Positions 45,242 through 53,258 of a stretch of 64,000 nt of DNA are shown here, in pieces. Origin of the DNA: Clostridiales bacterium (GTDB lineage: Bacteria; Bacillota; Clostridia; Christensenellales; Aristaeellaceae); assembly GCA_012523405.1 (NCBI GenBank), contig JAAYIN010000113.1:1-64000 (forward strand). Reading direction: 5' to 3'. How positions within the stretch are numbered: position 1 is the stretch's first letter; each line of letters opens with the position of its first letter. The notes below the pieces were generated by a model. That model did not search any database, had not been told where the DNA came from, and was given only the letters and a program-made list of their open reading frames with translations. Both the position numbers and the translations under genes were made by a program.

Positions 45242-45488
45242 TAAAAAGCGTAACAGGGATATCGAAGTGGATGATGACTATGTCGTTGCAGATATGAACA
45301 TTGAGGGTCTACCATGGTATCGTAAGGAAGAACCCTCACGGAAAAATCCTAACGCCGAGCCAATGTCAAAACGCAGCATGTGGCGCTACACCTTTGTAGC
45401 AGTTGGTGCGGGACTTACCATCGTGTTTATCTTCGGTATACTTGGTGCAGCATTTATCTGGTTCTGTAATAACATTTGGTTCCGCTAA
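45234..45488 (+). CDS. Small single-pass membrane protein of the opp operon
   Basis: An 84-residue protein that overlaps oppF by eight bases. The first ~48 residues are charged (KKRNRDIEVDDDYVVADMN, then PWYRKEEPSRKN), followed by one membrane helix (~52-78, TFVAVGAGLTIVFIFGILG). No family recognised. Tight coupling to oppF suggests an accessory subunit of this transporter, which is speculative. Confidence 0.8.
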   Translation: MPDKKRNRDIEVDDDYVVADMNIEGLPWYRKEEPSRKNPNAEPMSKRSMWRYTFVAVGAGLTIVFIFGILGAAFIWFCNNIWFR

Positions 45489-45513
45489 TGGATGAAAGAG
45501 TTGAATAAACCAT

Positions 45514-45966
45514 ATGAAGAAAGTCTATTTCCTGTTATTTATCGCCGTTGCGATCATCGTATTGACGGTATTCATGGTATTTGGTCCTGCATTTGATAAG
45601 TCCAATTACAGCAGCAAAGTTGCAAAGTATATAAGCGATGCTCTGGAGCAGGACAATTTAACGGCTGAGTACCATGACGATGTAAACACATTGAATTCCC
45701 GATATGCTGACGGTTTGCTTCGCGTCCTAACACGCGGCGTAAGTGAACTGAAGAATGTAAACGCTCCTCCACGGGTCTATGACGATAAGCTCACTGTCTT
45801 TTTTGGAGACGTGATATTGAATGTCTATTGCGAAGATCGTAAGGTGGATACTGTGGTGATGGAGTACATTGTGGATGGGAAAAGCAAGTGCCAATCATTA
45901 AGCGGCTATGCTGCTTTTCGTTGGATGCTGGATGTCACTGGTTTTGAAGCAGCAGAATCCAACTAA
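45514..45966 (+). CDS. Hypothetical membrane-anchored extracytoplasmic protein
   Basis: A 150-residue protein with one N-terminal helix (~4-24) and a soluble domain outside the membrane (RYADGLLRVLTRGVSELKNV; VVMEYIVDGKSKCQSL). I do not recognise it. It ends the opp operon, 26 bases after the preceding small gene and just before a very strong terminator. It might be a DUF-type accessory of the importer. Confidence 0.75.
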   Translation: MKKVYFLLFIAVAIIVLTVFMVFGPAFDKSNYSSKVAKYISDALEQDNLTAEYHDDVNTLNSRYADGLLRVLTRGVSELKNVNAPPRVYDDKLTVFFGDVILNVYCEDRKVDTVVMEYIVDGKSKCQSLSGYAAFRWMLDVTGFEAAESN

Positions 45967-46003
45967 GCACTTCAGGATGATCTCAATAACTGATAATGAT
46001 GAC

Positions 46004-46041
46004 AAAGAGGCTGGTAGAGATTTTTCTCTACCAGCCTCTTT
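46004..46041 (+). terminator. opp operon terminator
   Basis: Perfect 17-bp stem AAAGAGGCTGGTAGAGA / TCTCTACCAGCCTCTTT around a TTTT loop, 38 bases past the last gene of the operon. The symmetric A and T runs could work in both directions. Confidence 0.92.
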
Positions 46042-46050
46042 GAATGTCAA

Positions 46051-46126
46051 AAATGATCGGGGCTCCGCCCGTTCATTTACTATGTCCCTATTTGCCAGCA
46101 CCCAGAGCCTGGACTACGAGTAGGGT
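46051..46126 (-). repeat. Intergenic repeat, copy A
   Basis: Read on the minus strand, this stretch contains the segments CCCTACTCGTAGTCCAGG, AGGGACATAGTAAA and CGGGCGGAGCCCCG in order. The same three blocks appear at 50587-50675 on the plus strand. The final hairpin is closed by an outer stem AAATGA / TCATTT that differs in sequence from the outer stem of copy B but pairs in the same place. It lies next to the opp terminator, outside any gene. Nature unknown: structured RNA, terminator-associated element or small mobile repeat. Confidence 0.75.
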
Positions 46127-46143
46127 GAGGGGGTTACTAAGCA

Positions 46144-46230
46144 TTGCGTATTTACTGCTTAATGCAGCTGAATACGCATCGCTACGCCCATGCTGCCAGT
46201 CAGCCTTTCGGATGTAAACGGCTGACTAGG
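46144..46230. other. Two hairpins upstream of copy A
   Basis: Inverted repeats GCGTATT / AATACGC with an inner CTGC / GCAG (about 46146-46176), and AGTCAGCC / GGCTGACT (about 46200-46229). They lie between the desulfidase gene end and repeat copy A. They may be part of the same element or terminator-like structures for the desulfidase gene; T-runs are lacking. Confidence 0.45.
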
Positions 46231-46241
46231 CTTAATCGCTG

Positions 46242-47519
46242 CTATCCAATCATGATTTTCAGAATCTCATGATCCGTTTCTCGCATACCCTCTTTACCAA
46301 GGCGTCCGATGCTGATGATCGTGTTCTCAACACCTTTTTTAATAATGCCTTCACCGCCGCGGAATTGCTTGTGATTCAAAGCCATTTGATAGCCCATCAA
46401 GCCTGCATCTACGGCGCAGGCGATTTTTGCGGCACAGGAGGGCTTTGCGCCATCACAAATGGTGCCAGAGAGGATGGCAAGTGAATTAACGAGCGTATGC
46501 TCAATGATGTGGAGATCGCCTGTTGCAAGGTATGCAATGCCAGCGCCGCTTGCGCAGCCTGCACTGATCGCTCCACAGTATGCAGATAGGCAGCCAATCA
46601 ATGCTTTTAAACGGATCGCGGAAAGATTGGACATAATTAAGGCTCTGTATAATTGCTCTTTTGTCGCGTTGATTTCCCTAGCATATTCGATCACAGGAAC
46701 AGAGACTGTAATCCCCTGATTGCCGCTGCCTGAGTTGATGATGACGGGAAGCTCACACCCTGACATTCGGGCATCTGATCCTGCTGCTGCATAAGCTTTA
46801 GCACGCACATGAACGTTTTCTTTGCCGTAGCTGTCAAGGAGCACCTTGCCGACAGATGCACCCCAGTTGCCGGTAAGGCCTTCTTTGGCAATCTGACTGT
46901 TGCACTGGATTTGTTGATCAAGAACATCGCTTATATCTTGAATATCACAAGTGTTGGCAAAATCAAAGATGTCCACGATCGATAATAATTCTTCTGAGGG
47001 GTCAAGTGCTTGATTCTCATCGCATAAGCATTGATTTTGCTCAAAGATCCCATTTCTTTCAATGGTTACAATATTGGTATGACGGTCAGCAATGCGTGCG
47101 CTCGCACTGTCCTCATCGCTAAATACAGTCACTAGAATATCAAAGAGCCTTGCATCTGGCTTGATATCTACCGTAATGACATTTAGTGCAAGATAGGCGT
47201 CGATTTCAATTAGCTGCTTAGGGGAAACAGAGGCTATAACCTCCAGCTCTTTCGTTGGATCACCCGCAATAATGCCAGCAGCACATGCAGCATCAATCCC
47301 TTTTTTACCGTTGGTATTTGGTACAGTGACAGATTTTGCGTTCTTGATGATATTTCCACTTGCGAGTACCTGCGCGCGCTTGGGCAATTTTCCAAGGGCG
47401 CGCGTAGCAAGCGAGGCAGCATAGGCGATAGCGATCGGCTCAGTGCAGCCCATGGCGGGTTTTAGATGATTATGGAGAACTTCCACATAAGCAATGTATT
47501 TCGGATCGGATTTGAGCAT
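46242..47519 (-). CDS. CdsB/YhaM-type L-cysteine desulfidase / serine dehydratase alpha-like protein
   Basis: A 425-residue cytoplasmic enzyme of the UPF0597 group, related to iron-sulfur L-serine dehydratases. Candidate cluster cysteines are in PAMGCTEPIAIAYA near the N-terminus and GTICDGAKPSCAAK near the C-terminus; GSGNQGITVSVPVI is the conserved central motif. Such enzymes break down L-cysteine to pyruvate, ammonia and sulfide using a 4Fe-4S cluster. The ATG at 47519 lies after AAGGGATTGACATT; longer frames lack a site. Monocistronic. Confidence 0.88.
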   Translation of the reverse strand: MLKSDPKYIAYVEVLHNHLKPAMGCTEPIAIAYAASLATRALGKLPKRAQVLASGNIIKNAKSVTVPNTNGKKGIDAACAAGIIAGDPTKELEVIASVSPKQLIEIDAYLALNVITVDIKPDARLFDILVTVFSDEDSASARIADRHTNIVTIERNGIFEQNQCLCDENQALDPSEELLSIVDIFDFANTCDIQDISDVLDQQIQCNSQIAKEGLTGNWGASVGKVLLDSYGKENVHVRAKAYAAAGSDARMSGCELPVIINSGSGNQGITVSVPVIEYAREINATKEQLYRALIMSNLSAIRLKALIGCLSAYCGAISAGCASGAGIAYLATGDLHIIEHTLVNSLAILSGTICDGAKPSCAAKIACAVDAGLMGYQMALNHKQFRGGEGIIKKGVENTIISIGRLGKEGMRETDHEILKIMIG

Positions 47520-47606
47520 AATGTCAATCCCTTCATTAGTAGCTGGTTTTATAGTAGCTTGTATCAAAAGCACTGTCAAGCATAACGATCATTTAGGGTC
47601 AAAAAT

Positions 47607-47640
47607 AGGGTAGCGGCATATTGGAAAATGCGGCTACCCT
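47607..47640 (-). terminator. Terminator of the GntR-ABC operon
   Basis: Stem AGGGTAGCGGCAT / ATGCGGCTACCCT (one mismatch), followed on the minus strand by ATTTTT. It ends the operon running from 50349 down to 47657. Confidence 0.85.
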
Positions 47641-47656
47641 GCGTTGTATTTGGATT

Positions 47657-47839
47657 TTAGCGGAACAGAAGGACAGATAGGGCAAGCACCACACCGATAC
47701 AGATCAATAGCTGCCATGCCATTCTCTTTTTCATAAGCGTAACGCTTGGTTCATCTGCGCGTGATGCGCCTATGAATGCATCTTTGAAATGCATGGACGT
47801 ATCTTTAAATCGTAAGTCATACTGCTTCGGGCTAAGCAT
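47657..47839 (-). CDS. Small C-terminally anchored membrane protein
   Basis: A 60-residue protein with a polar N-terminus (~38 residues: YDLRFKDTSMHFKDAFIG) and one C-terminal membrane helix (WQLLICIGVVLALSVLLF). GAGGTGC precedes the ATG. Last gene of the GntR-ABC-permease operon, 42 bases after the second permease. No family recognised; could be an accessory to the ABC exporter. Confidence 0.7.
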   Translation of the reverse strand: MLSPKQYDLRFKDTSMHFKDAFIGASRADEPSVTLMKKRMAWQLLICIGVVLALSVLLFR

Positions 47840-47881
47840 TCATAGCACCTCTTTCTGTGATTGATATACTACGGGTAGTCA

Positions 47882-48490
47882 TTAATAATCCTTGTTTTTG
47901 ACGATTCGGAACGATAGGGCAATGGATGCTGCAATGATCGCAATCGTCAGAAAGGGAATAGCGGTATAGAGTGCGGTCACTGGGAATGATGCGCTGGCAA
48001 CGGGGAGTATTTCACTACCTACGACAAACACGAACATCATAAAGACGACCAATATCATCATAAAAATACTGGCTTTTTCCACGCCGAAATGAAATAGTAG
48101 AGGGTAGGTAAAGCTGATGTAAATCCATCCAACGCAGGCGACCATCAAAATGTGGGAGAGAGCTTCTGCAAATCCTGAACCGATGCAGATCATCCCAATC
48201 AAGCCTGCGGCGGTTAGCAGCAAATTGATGATCAAATACAGCGCATATTTGGACAGCACCAAATCCTTACGCGAAAGGGGCATGGTGATCGCGTAACGAT
48301 CCCATTTTACCTTGGCATCGCAGCTAAAAGCGGTGAGCGGGATGATCGCAGTGAGGATGATGAGTGATCCACTAAACGCAGAGCCATCCTTTGCAATAAT
48401 ACCCGTAACCAGATAGAGCAAGTTCAGCAACACGACAATTTTAACTTGTTGCTTCAAGTTAATGAGATCTTTGATCATAAGCCCTTTCAT
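47882..48490 (-). CDS. ABC-2 type permease, second copy
   Basis: A 202-residue membrane protein with six predicted helices and the family start MKGLMIKDLINLKQQVKI. The region WDRYAITMPLSRKDLVLSKY matches the YtrC/ABC-2 type cytoplasmic loop. It is a clear paralogue of the neighbouring gene at 48517 (same length, same blocks throughout), so the two came from tandem duplication and may form a heterodimeric channel with the ATPase at 49126. Confidence 0.9.
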   Translation of the reverse strand: MKGLMIKDLINLKQQVKIVVLLNLLYLVTGIIAKDGSAFSGSLIILTAIIPLTAFSCDAKVKWDRYAITMPLSRKDLVLSKYALYLIINLLLTAAGLIGMICIGSGFAEALSHILMVACVGWIYISFTYPLLFHFGVEKASIFMMILVVFMMFVFVVGSEILPVASASFPVTALYTAIPFLTIAIIAASIALSFRIVKNKDY

Positions 48491-48516
48491 AGGTTGATCC
48501 TCCTCATGCTGCTGAG

Positions 48517-49125
48517 TTAAAACTCTTTTTTCGCCATGATACGAAACGAAATCATCATGGAAGCAGCGATAATCACAATGGATAAAATGGGCGAAGCAAT
48601 ATACATAACGATGTTCGGCAATGAAATCGACAATGAATTGATCAGATCACTCCCTGCGGTAAATGCAATCATGGAGATGACCGACATAATCATGATGACA
48701 AACCGTGATTTTTCCACGCCGAATTTAAATAAGATGGGATAGGAAACACTAACGTAAATCCATCCAATGCAGACAACCGACAGCACCATGGAGAACGATT
48801 CGAGCAATGGCATGCCTGTGGCAACAGATGGCACAAACGCAAGGATGGAGAGTACGCAGTTGACGATCAAATACACCAGATATTTTGAAACCACAAGATC
48901 TCTGCGCGAAACAGGGAGGGTGAGTGCATAGCGATCCCATTTTGCCTTTTCGTCATAGCTAAAGATGCTGAGCGGAATCATCATGGAGTAAAGGACCAGG
49001 ACCATGTAAAACATCGATGTACTTTGGGTAATAATCCCAAATAGTAAGTAAAAGATAAATAATATGATCGTGATTTTGAGCTGTTGCTTTAAGTTAATAA
49101 AGTCTTTGATGATAAGCCCCTTCAT
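48517..49125 (-). CDS. ABC-2 type permease, first copy
   Basis: A 202-residue membrane protein, six predicted helices, starting MKGLIIKDFINLKQQLKI, with the conserved loop WDRYALTLPVSRRDLVVSKY. It begins one base past the ATPase stop (49126), so it is translationally coupled. It is similar along its whole length to the next gene. Substrate unknown; GntR/YtrA-controlled systems of this type often respond to cell-wall antibiotics. Confidence 0.92.
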   Translation of the reverse strand: MKGLIIKDFINLKQQLKITIILFIFYLLFGIITQSTSMFYMVLVLYSMMIPLSIFSYDEKAKWDRYALTLPVSRRDLVVSKYLVYLIVNCVLSILAFVPSVATGMPLLESFSMVLSVVCIGWIYVSVSYPILFKFGVEKSRFVIMIMSVISMIAFTAGSDLINSLSISLPNIVMYIASPILSIVIIAASMMISFRIMAKKEF

Positions 49126-49971
49126 TTATTTACCCCCCTTGATATTGTATAGCATGATTTCCTCAAGCGTTGGGGGATCGCAAACAAAACCTGTTGGCAC
49201 ATGATCTCGGAGCACCAAGGCTTCAGAGCCGAATTTGTTGTGCCTAGCTCCGATGATGGCTGAGGAAGCAATGGCTTCAAGTTGATCTTGGCTGCATTTG
49301 ACAATGCTGTATTTCTCCATCAATTGATCCTTTGATTCGCTGAAAATGATCTTGCCGCTATGAATCAAGGTGATGTAATCGCAGATTTTCTCCAAGTCGC
49401 TCACGATATGGGAGGACATCAAGATGCTTTTTTCCTCGTCTTGAATGAAATCCAGAAAGACATCGAGGATTTCATCGCGCACAATGGGATCAAGCCCGCT
49501 TGTCGCTTCATCAAGGATGAGCAGCTTGCTATCGTGGGAGAGGGCAACGGAAATGGCGAGCTTCATCTTCATGCCGCGTGAATAGTCCTTGATCGCCTTT
49601 TTAAGGGGCAGCCCGAAGCGTTTGATATAGCCGTGATAGACTTCCTCATTCCATGTGCGGAAAATATTCTTCATGATGAGGTTGATATTGCGCGCGGTGG
49701 CAGTATCGGGGAAGTTGGTTTCGTCCATGACGACCCCAATATGCTCCTTGATGGCTGCATTGTTTGAAATGTCGGTTTCGCCAAGGACGGAGAGCTCGCC
49801 GCCGTCGCGCTTGGCAATATCAAGAATCAAGCGGATGGTCGTGCTCTTGCCTGCGCCGTTCTCGCCGATAAAGCCCATGATGCAACCCTTGGGCAATGAA
49901 AAACTGACATTATCAAGGGTGAAGTCCTTGTGGTTTTTGGTGATGTTCTTGAGTTCTAAAGCATTTTGCAT
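49126..49971 (-). CDS. ABC transporter ATPase (YtrB-like)
   Basis: A 281-residue cytoplasmic ATPase. Walker A GENGAGKSTT, a signature variant YSRGMKMKLA and Walker B LLILDEATSGLDP are clear, with the usual C-terminal tail of ABC-2 systems. It is paired with the two permeases downstream and with the GntR regulator four bases upstream. Export of peptides, lipids or antibiotics is likely from the family; the substrate cannot be named. Confidence 0.94.
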   Translation of the reverse strand: MQNALELKNITKNHKDFTLDNVSFSLPKGCIMGFIGENGAGKSTTIRLILDIAKRDGGELSVLGETDISNNAAIKEHIGVVMDETNFPDTATARNINLIMKNIFRTWNEEVYHGYIKRFGLPLKKAIKDYSRGMKMKLAISVALSHDSKLLILDEATSGLDPIVRDEILDVFLDFIQDEEKSILMSSHIVSDLEKICDYITLIHSGKIIFSESKDQLMEKYSIVKCSQDQLEAIASSAIIGARHNKFGSEALVLRDHVPTGFVCDPPTLEEIMLYNIKGGK

Positions 49972-49974
49972 AGA

Positions 49975-50349
49975 TTAATCCTCCTGATATTGAATGGTTA
50001 GCATTTGCTGCAAATCATCTAAGCTGAGCTCGCAGCGACTCGATAGCATGACGATCTGGTGCATATGATCCTCGATCTTTTTCAGATGTTCCTCTTTGAT
50101 CAGATCGACATTCTTGCTGGCGACATAGCTGCCCTTGCCAACAACCGATTCGATAAAACCATCGTGCTCGAGTTCATCATAGGCGCGCTTTGTGGTGATG
50201 ACGCTGATGCGCAGCTCCTTTGCCAGTACCCGAATAGAGGGGAGCATATCGCCTTCGTGCAGCTCACCGATGATGATTTTATCTTTGATCTGGGACGCAA
50301 TTTGATCGTAAATTGGTTGGCTGCTGGAATTGCTAATAATAATATTCAC
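49975..50349 (-). CDS. GntR-family repressor (YtrA-like)
   Basis: A 124-residue regulator. Residues ~10-75 are a GntR winged helix (PIYDQIASQIKDKIIIGELH; LAKELRISVITTKRAYDELE), and the short C-terminal region (~50 residues) provides dimerisation, as in the YtrA subfamily. It is the first gene of the operon it most likely represses, given a 25-base palindrome over the operon's promoter. Confidence 0.93.
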   Translation of the reverse strand: MNIIISNSSSQPIYDQIASQIKDKIIIGELHEGDMLPSIRVLAKELRISVITTKRAYDELEHDGFIESVVGKGSYVASKNVDLIKEEHLKKIEDHMHQIVMLSSRCELSLDDLQQMLTIQYQED

Positions 50350-50366
50350 TGTACACCTCCGAACTA

Positions 50367-50391
50367 AGTGTTCATATACAGTATAAACACT
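50367..50391. promoter_or_regulatory. Operator of the GntR-ABC operon
   Basis: 25-base palindrome AGTGTT-N13-AACACT covering the -10 hexamer. Its position 18 bases upstream of the repressor start fits autoregulation by the YtrA-like protein. Confidence 0.75.
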
Positions 50392-50408
50392 ATGGGCGAT
50401 TCTGTCAA
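50380..50408 (-). promoter_or_regulatory. Promoter of the GntR-ABC operon
   Basis: Consensus TTGACA (50403-50408) and TATACT (50380-50385) on the minus strand with a 17-base spacer. Confidence 0.88.
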
Positions 50409-50429
50409 TAGGGAAATTTGTGTAAAATA

Positions 50430-50466
50430 AAAACAGCTTGGAGCGTTTTGCGCTTCAAGCTGTTTT
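50430..50466 (-). terminator. Terminator between YccF-side transcript and the GntR promoter
   Basis: Stem AAAACAGCTTG-GAGCG / CGCTT-CAAGCTGTTTT with a short loop and TTTTTATTTTA on the minus strand. It would end transcripts coming from the yccF gene after they cross repeat copy B. Confidence 0.85.
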
Positions 50467-50490
50467 AGGCTGTTAAAAACCCAAAGAGGT

Positions 50491-50688
50491 ATCGGAGGGG
50501 CGCACCCCTCCGATCAACGATTCGAGATCAGCGACGGATAAGAGAACGATGCTCCGGTGGTTTCGGAACCTTGCGTAGCAAGGATTCCCTACACGTAGAC
50601 CAGGCCCTGAGCGTTAGCGAACAGGGACGTAGTGAAAAAACGTCGGAAAAGATCGCATGGACGGGCGAAGCCCCGAGCTTTTTCGACG
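50491..50688 (+). repeat. Intergenic repeat, copy B, with extended hairpin array
   Basis: Non-coding stretch of about 200 bases with successive inverted repeats: ATCGGAGGGG / CCCCTCCGAT (50491-50514), CCTTGC / GCAAGG (50569-50583), CCCTG / CAGGG (50605-50626) and CGTCGGAAAAG / CTTTTTCGACG (50641-50688) enclosing GGGCGAAGCCC. The part from 50587 on matches copy A at 46051-46126 in opposite orientation, with an extra ~19 bases in the outer stem. The 3' end abuts the end of the yccF gene. Confidence 0.75.
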
Positions 50689-50691
50689 CGG

Positions 50692-51057
50692 TTAGTCATA
50701 AATAATTTCAGCACCAAAGGGCATGAGTGCAAGCTTTGCGAGCTTGAAGCACTGCTGGCCGAAGGGAATGCCGATGATGGTCACGCAGAGGATCAATCCG
50801 CTGACGAGCGAACCGATTGCCAGCGGAATACCGCTGACCAACAGCCAGATGATGTTCATCAGCATGGACATTGCGCCGCCGCCAAACCTGACATCTTTGC
50901 CAAAGGGGGAGAAGGAGAGTGCTGCAAATTTGAAGCACTGACGTCCAATCGGAATGCCAACGATTGATATACTCCAGAGAAATCCTGCAAGTGTCCATCC
51001 GAGCCCCTGCCAGAATCCTGCTGCGATAAGCCAAATTAAGTTCCCAATAAAGTTCAT
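50692..51057 (-). CDS. YccF (DUF307) inner-membrane protein
   Basis: A 121-residue protein with four predicted helices arranged as two similar halves, each ending in the family motif: GIPIGRQCFKFAALSFSPFG and GIPFGQQCFKLAKLALMPFG. Function unknown in all species. The ATG at 51057 has GAGGTG six bases upstream; a longer frame reaching 51372 has no support. Single gene, divergent from the XRE regulator. Confidence 0.93.
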   Translation of the reverse strand: MNFIGNLIWLIAAGFWQGLGWTLAGFLWSISIVGIPIGRQCFKFAALSFSPFGKDVRFGGGAMSMLMNIIWLLVSGIPLAIGSLVSGLILCVTIIGIPFGQQCFKLAKLALMPFGAEIIYD

Positions 51058-51150
51058 GTTTTTCACCTCGAATGTAGTATAGCATACCATTTGAGGGAGA
51101 AAAAGCTTATTATCATTTTCTAATCTAATTATCATTCGGTCATCATTTGA

Positions 51151-51168
51151 TGTAAAGCATACTTGACA
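51151..51168. promoter_or_regulatory. XRE operator 1, overlapping the -35
   Basis: TGTAAAGCATACTTGACA; matches operator 2 at 16 of 18 positions and contains the -35 hexamer TTGACA of the XRE promoter. Confidence 0.7.
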
Positions 51169-51191
51169 TGAGAATGCAATTATGCTATGAT
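51163..51191 (+). promoter_or_regulatory. Promoter of the XRE-membrane protein operon
   Basis: TTGACA (51163-51168), 17-base spacer, TATGAT (51186-51191), followed by the second operator. Confidence 0.88.
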
Positions 51192-51196
51192 GAACG

Positions 51197-51214
51197 TGTA
51201 AAGCAGACTTTACA
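51197..51214. promoter_or_regulatory. XRE operator 2, at the start of transcription
   Basis: Palindrome TGTAAAG-CAGA-CTTTACA about six bases after the -10 hexamer. With operator 1 it brackets the promoter, 46 bases apart start to start. Confidence 0.75.
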
Positions 51215-51247
51215 TGGCGCGCTGGAAATAGGAGGAATGGATAGGCA

Positions 51248-51448
51248 GTGAAAAACCGATTGGAGGAGCTTCGGGGGCAGCATGGCATCAAGCAGGAGGA
51301 ACTTGCGAAGGTCTTGGGTGTATCGAGGCAGACGATCAGCTCACTTGAAAATGGACGGTATAATCCATCCATTCAGCTAGCGTTTAAGCTCGCTAGATAT
51401 TTTGGCATTACGGTGGAAGAACTATTTATATATGAAGAGGATGAATGA
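51248..51448 (+). CDS. Small XRE-family helix-turn-helix regulator
   Basis: A 66-residue DNA-binding protein consisting of one XRE domain (LRGQHGIKQEELAKVLGVSR, then QTISSLENGRYNPS) and the short tail EELFIYEEDE. This is the common small Firmicute type found with a co-encoded membrane protein. It starts with GTG at 51248 downstream of AGGAGG. Twin operators around its promoter suggest it represses itself. It overlaps the next gene by four bases. Confidence 0.94.
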   Translation: MKNRLEELRGQHGIKQEELAKVLGVSRQTISSLENGRYNPSIQLAFKLARYFGITVEELFIYEEDE

Positions 51449-51885
51449 GCATGAAGAAAAAGAATGTGACAAACACAACGGCAATCGCGTTTTTGATTGT
51501 AGGCATCATTACCATGGCATATGGTGTGGTTGGGCATCTGCAAGGAACAGCAATCGAGCGGCATGTAGAAAAGCTGCTGGGCATGTTCGCGGGCGCTGGG
51601 TTTGCACTGATGGTGCTTGGCATTGCCATGTTGGTGATTGTGAAGCTGTCGCCCAAGGAGAAAATTGAGCAGGCTGAGGTGGAAATGACGGACGAGCGCA
51701 ATATCGCCATTTCGCGTGCGGCTGGATTGGTTGGGTTTGCTGTGAGCGTGGTGGTGCTGGTTGTACTTGCATTCACGCTCACTGCGATGGGGTATTTGGA
51801 GGCATCGCTTCCCTGCATCATCGGGCTGTATGTTTCGGTGATATCGTTCGCCATTGCACAGAGAGTTTATCAAAAGAAAATGTAA
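51445..51885 (+). CDS. Four-helix membrane protein paired with the XRE regulator
   Basis: A 146-residue membrane protein with two helix pairs (~12-30, ~45-66, ~93-113, ~118-138). The conserved cytoplasmic loop EVEMTDERNIAISRAAGLVG is typical of DUF2178-like proteins that travel with a small XRE regulator. Function unknown; the pair resembles membrane-stress or transport regulatory modules. It starts in the stop codon of the regulator gene (ATGA). Confidence 0.85.
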   Translation: MSMKKKNVTNTTAIAFLIVGIITMAYGVVGHLQGTAIERHVEKLLGMFAGAGFALMVLGIAMLVIVKLSPKEKIEQAEVEMTDERNIAISRAAGLVGFAVSVVVLVVLAFTLTAMGYLEASLPCIIGLYVSVISFAIAQRVYQKKM

Positions 51886-51892
51886 GCATAGT

Positions 51893-51927
51893 AAAACCCG
51901 CACAGGAATTTCTCCTGCGCGGGTTTT
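51893..51927. terminator. Bidirectional terminator between the XRE operon and icd
   Basis: Stem AAAACCCGCACAGGA / TCCTGCGCGGGTTTT (one mismatch) with a 5-base loop, located between two convergent genes. Confidence 0.9.
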
Positions 51928-51940
51928 CATTTGCTTGTAT

Positions 51941-53143
51941 TTACATGGCTGCGAGGGTGTCAGCGATTGCATCTAGGAATCCATCGCTGGTAAGCCCTGT
52001 TGCTTCGCCTTCAAAGAGCATGACCAAGTCCTTGGTCATCTTGCCGTCCTCGATGGTCTTGAGCGTTGCGGCTTCCAGCTTGTCGGCATAAACGCCCAGC
52101 TCGCTCAGACCGTCCAGCTCGCCGCGCTTGCGCAATGCGCCAGACCATGCAAAGATGGTCGCAACGGGGTTGGTGCTGGTTTCCTCGCCCTTGAGATGCT
52201 TGTAGTAGTGGCGCGTCACGGTGCCGTGCGCTGCTTCGTACTCGTACTGTCCACCAGGGGAGACCAGAACGCTGGTCATCATCGCAAGGCTGCCAAAGGC
52301 GGTTGCGATCATGTCGCTCATGACATCGCCGTCATAGTTCTTCAATGCCCAGATGAAACCGCCATCGCTGCGGATGACGCGGGCAACTGCATCGTCAATC
52401 AAAGTGTAGAAGTATTCAATGCCAGCGGCTTCAAATGCTTCCTTGAACTCTGCTTCGTATAGATCCGCAAAAATATCCTTGAAGCGATGATCGTAAACCT
52501 TGGAGATGGTGTCCTTGGTCGAAAACCACAGATCTTGCTTTTCGGATAGCGCATATTGGAAGCAGGAGCGTGCGAAGGAAGTGATGCTCTCATCGGTGTT
52601 GTGCAGACCCTGAATGATGCCCGAGCCATTGAACTCATGGATCAATTGCTTGGTTTCGTTGCCATTGGCATCGGTGAAGCAAAGCTCCGCCTTTCCGGCG
52701 CAGGGAACAGCAAATTCGGTGTTCTTGTAGACATCGCCATAGGCATGACGCGCAATGGCAATGGGCTTTTTCCAGTTGCGAACGCAGGGGGCTATGCCCT
52801 TGACCACGATGGGAGCGCGGAACACGGTGCCGTCCAAAATGGCACGAATGGTGCCGTTGGGGCTTTTCCACATTTCCTTGAGGCTGTATTCCTCAACGCG
52901 CTGTGCATTGGGGGTGATGGTCGCGCATTTAACGGCAACGCCGTATTTCAGCGTTGCATTTGCACTGTCAACGGTGATCTGGTCGTTGGTTTCGTCGCGC
53001 TTTTCAAGCCCTAGGTCATAATATTCGGTCTTTAGGTCTACATATGGCAAAATCAGCTTGTCCTTAATCTTCTGCCATAGAATGCGTGTCATCTCGTCGC
53101 CGTCCATCTCGACAAGGGGGGTGGTCATTAGAATTTTGGTCAT
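51941..53143 (-). CDS. icd: NADP-dependent isocitrate dehydrogenase, dimeric eukaryote-like type
   Basis: A 400-residue enzyme oxidising isocitrate to 2-oxoglutarate with NADP. The whole protein follows the eukaryotic-type (IDH1-like) branch: [53 protein letters not shown] and the NADP-binding [13 protein letters not shown]. This differs from the E. coli/Bacillus type. It gives 2-oxoglutarate for glutamate synthesis and NADPH in an incomplete TCA cycle; no other TCA genes are near. It has its own promoter and ends at a shared terminator. Confidence 0.97.
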   Translation of the reverse strand: MTKILMTTPLVEMDGDEMTRILWQKIKDKLILPYVDLKTEYYDLGLEKRDETNDQITVDSANATLKYGVAVKCATITPNAQRVEEYSLKEMWKSPNGTIRAILDGTVFRAPIVVKGIAPCVRNWKKPIAIARHAYGDVYKNTEFAVPCAGKAELCFTDANGNETKQLIHEFNGSGIIQGLHNTDESITSFARSCFQYALSEKQDLWFSTKDTISKVYDHRFKDIFADLYEAEFKEAFEAAGIEYFYTLIDDAVARVIRSDGGFIWALKNYDGDVMSDMIATAFGSLAMMTSVLVSPGGQYEYEAAHGTVTRHYYKHLKGEETSTNPVATIFAWSGALRKRGELDGLSELGVYADKLEAATLKTIEDGKMTKDLVMLFEGEATGLTSDGFLDAIADTLAAM

Positions 53144-53187
53144 TTCATCACCTTTAATTATATAAAATTTGTTAATACTACATTTCT

Positions 53188-53216
53188 ATTGTATCGGTTA
53201 TTGACTGATATTGCAA
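53188..53216 (-). promoter_or_regulatory. icd promoter
   Basis: On the minus strand TTGCAA (53211-53216), a 17-base spacer and TACAAT (53188-53193), ending 45 bases before the ATG. Confidence 0.7.
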
Positions 53217-53258
53217 GCACGGTACACAAAAAATACAGGGTACACAACGTTCTTGGTG

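Noticed and set aside
50632-50967. Plus-strand 111-codon frame crossing repeat copy B and yccF
   Set aside because: It runs antisense through the clear yccF gene, begins in the hairpin repeat and has no ribosome binding site.
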